From Candidatus Pelagibacterales bacterium (GTDB taxonomy: Bacteria > Pseudomonadota > Alphaproteobacteria > Pelagibacterales > Pelagibacteraceae), in NCBI GenBank assembly GCA_016882185.1, contig VHCC01000055.1:1-5606 (forward strand): a stretch of DNA of 5,606 nucleotides, read 5' to 3'. Shown one piece after another: positions 5,326-5,606 of this stretch (positions are counted from its first letter, which is position 1; every line of letters starts with the position of its first letter). The notes under the pieces were generated by a model that was not told the origin of the DNA, did not search any database, and saw only the letters and a program-made list of their open reading frames with translations. Both the position numbers and the translations under genes were made by a program.

Positions 5326-5532
5326 TTAACGATTAAAGGTAGGACGAGGTTTAAATACCATCCAACAGATAATGTAGATAAGAATAGTTACTCCATAAAA
5401 TAAGGCGCCAATGATAAATGCAAATCTAAGCCCCCATTTACTAAATCCTAACTTATGTGCGATCCCCGCACAAACTCCAGCAAAGAATTTATCATCACTA
5501 CTTCGATACATATTGTTATCTTTATCAGCCAT
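5326..5532 (-). CDS. PspC-domain small membrane protein
   Basis: A 68-residue protein that is essentially one PspC domain. Residues 9-30 (YRSSDDKFFAGVCAGIAHKLGF) show the family core, normally written as LyRs-x-dd-x-aGVcaGlA. They are followed by a basic turn (SKWGLR) and one long hydrophobic helix (about 37-60, FAFIIGALFYGVTILIYIICWMVF) ending in KPRP. PspC in enterobacteria is an inner-membrane regulator of the phage-shock response, but stand-alone short PspC proteins are common and mostly uncharacterised. No pspA, pspB or pspF gene is in view, so a phage-shock role is inference. The ATG at 5532 gives a normal short cytoplasmic leader. The gene precedes the asparaginase gene by 18 bp on the same strand. 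It has a candidate promoter (5540-5567) placed to give a leaderless transcript. Confidence 0.88.
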   Translation of the reverse strand: MADKDNNMYRSSDDKFFAGVCAGIAHKLGFSKWGLRFAFIIGALFYGVTILIYIICWMVFKPRPTFNR

Positions 5533-5539
5533 AATTTTT

Positions 5540-5567
5540 TTTATATAAATTATTTATAACTTTTCAA
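5540..5567 (-). promoter_or_regulatory. Promoter candidate for the pspC-asparaginase pair
   Basis: On the minus strand, TTGAAA (complement of 5562-5567) and TATAAA (complement of 5540-5545) are separated by 16 bp. Each matches the sigma-70 consensus at five of six positions. Only seven bases separate the -10 from the ATG at 5532, so transcription would start at or beside the start codon. A second possible -10, TATAAT (complement of 5575-5580), lies further upstream and would leave a leader of about 36 bases. Confidence 0.4.
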
Positions 5568-5586
5568 ATCTAAAATTATAACTTTT
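5554..5586. repeat. Two 11-bp direct repeats, 22-bp period, upstream of pspC
   Basis: TTATAACTTTT occurs exactly at 5554-5564 and again at 5576-5586. The 22-bp period is close to two turns of the helix, so both copies would face the same side of the DNA. The proximal copy lies in the spacer and -35 region of the candidate pspC promoter. The distal copy also overlaps the possible stop codon of the upstream partial gene. A dimeric regulator binding site is possible; chance is possible in AT-rich sequence. Confidence 0.35.
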
Positions 5587-5606
5587 TAAGTTCAGCTTTT
5601 AAAAAT
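5576..5606 (-). CDS. Possible C-terminus of an upstream minus-strand gene
   Basis: Entering from the right edge, one minus-strand frame reads FLKAELKKL and then TAA (complement of 5576-5578). The other two minus-strand frames stop earlier. A Lys/Leu/Glu-rich helical tail is a typical protein C-terminus, and its gap to the pspC start would be 43 bp. Nine codons are far too few to prove a gene or say what it is. Confidence 0.25.
   Translation of the reverse strand, partial: FLKAELKKL

Noticed and set aside
5580..5592. Inverted repeat AACTT-TTT-AAGTT near the right edge
   Set aside because: Five-base A/T-rich arms with a three-base loop are expected by chance here, and the site probably lies in the end of an upstream coding frame.
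1..5606. CRISPR array, transposon ends, tRNA or rRNA genes, or a defence or toxin-antitoxin system
   Set aside because: No regularly spaced repeats, no terminal inverted repeats with a transposase, no cloverleaf-like segment and no defence-type protein were seen on either strand.

Overview
The window is AT-rich (roughly a third G+C by eye), with very short intergenic gaps, TAA stops on every intact gene and almost no Shine-Dalgarno sequences. With a KatG, a Rhizobium etli-type (Asparaginase_II) asparaginase, a DCC-family redox protein and a PspC protein, it looks like a compact, low-GC Gram-negative bacterium. A streamlined marine-type alphaproteobacterium is my best guess, but that is inference: no rRNA or other phylogenetic marker is present.

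Left to right: the left edge holds the first 40 codons of a minus-strand gene that appears to encode an exported protein (1-122). Upstream of it lies the minus-strand catalase-peroxidase gene katG (206-2386), complete and intact. A 120-bp divergent spacer separates katG from a small plus-strand DCC/DUF393 thiol-disulfide oxidoreductase-like gene (2507-2860). That gene ends exactly where the minus-strand flavodoxin-fold NAD(P)H:quinone-oxidoreductase-like gene ends (2861-3430). Upstream of the latter, on the same strand, is an unrecognised 63-residue basic protein (3456-3647). A 53-bp divergent spacer leads to a plus-strand protein with two CBS domains and two C-terminal membrane helices (3701-4300). 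Its stop overlaps by 4 bp the stop of the convergent asparaginase gene (4297-5307). The asparaginase follows a small PspC-domain membrane protein (5326-5532) in an apparent minus-strand operon. The last 31 bases may be the C-terminus of a further minus-strand gene.

Functionally, the left half reads as a redox or oxidative-stress group: KatG removes hydrogen peroxide, the DCC protein carries a CxxC motif, and the flavoprotein probably reduces quinones. The right half combines a nucleotide-sensing-type CBS membrane protein, nitrogen or amino-acid catabolism (asparagine to aspartate plus ammonia) and a PspC-type envelope protein. These links rest on proximity only.

I found no mobile element, CRISPR array, tRNA or rRNA, and no multi-gene system that I can claim as new. 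The most notable points are a KatG that appears to lack the conserved mobile-switch arginine and has a shortened active-site loop, the membrane-anchored CBS pair, convergent genes with no space between their stop codons, several candidate leaderless promoters, and a 22-bp-period direct repeat upstream of pspC.
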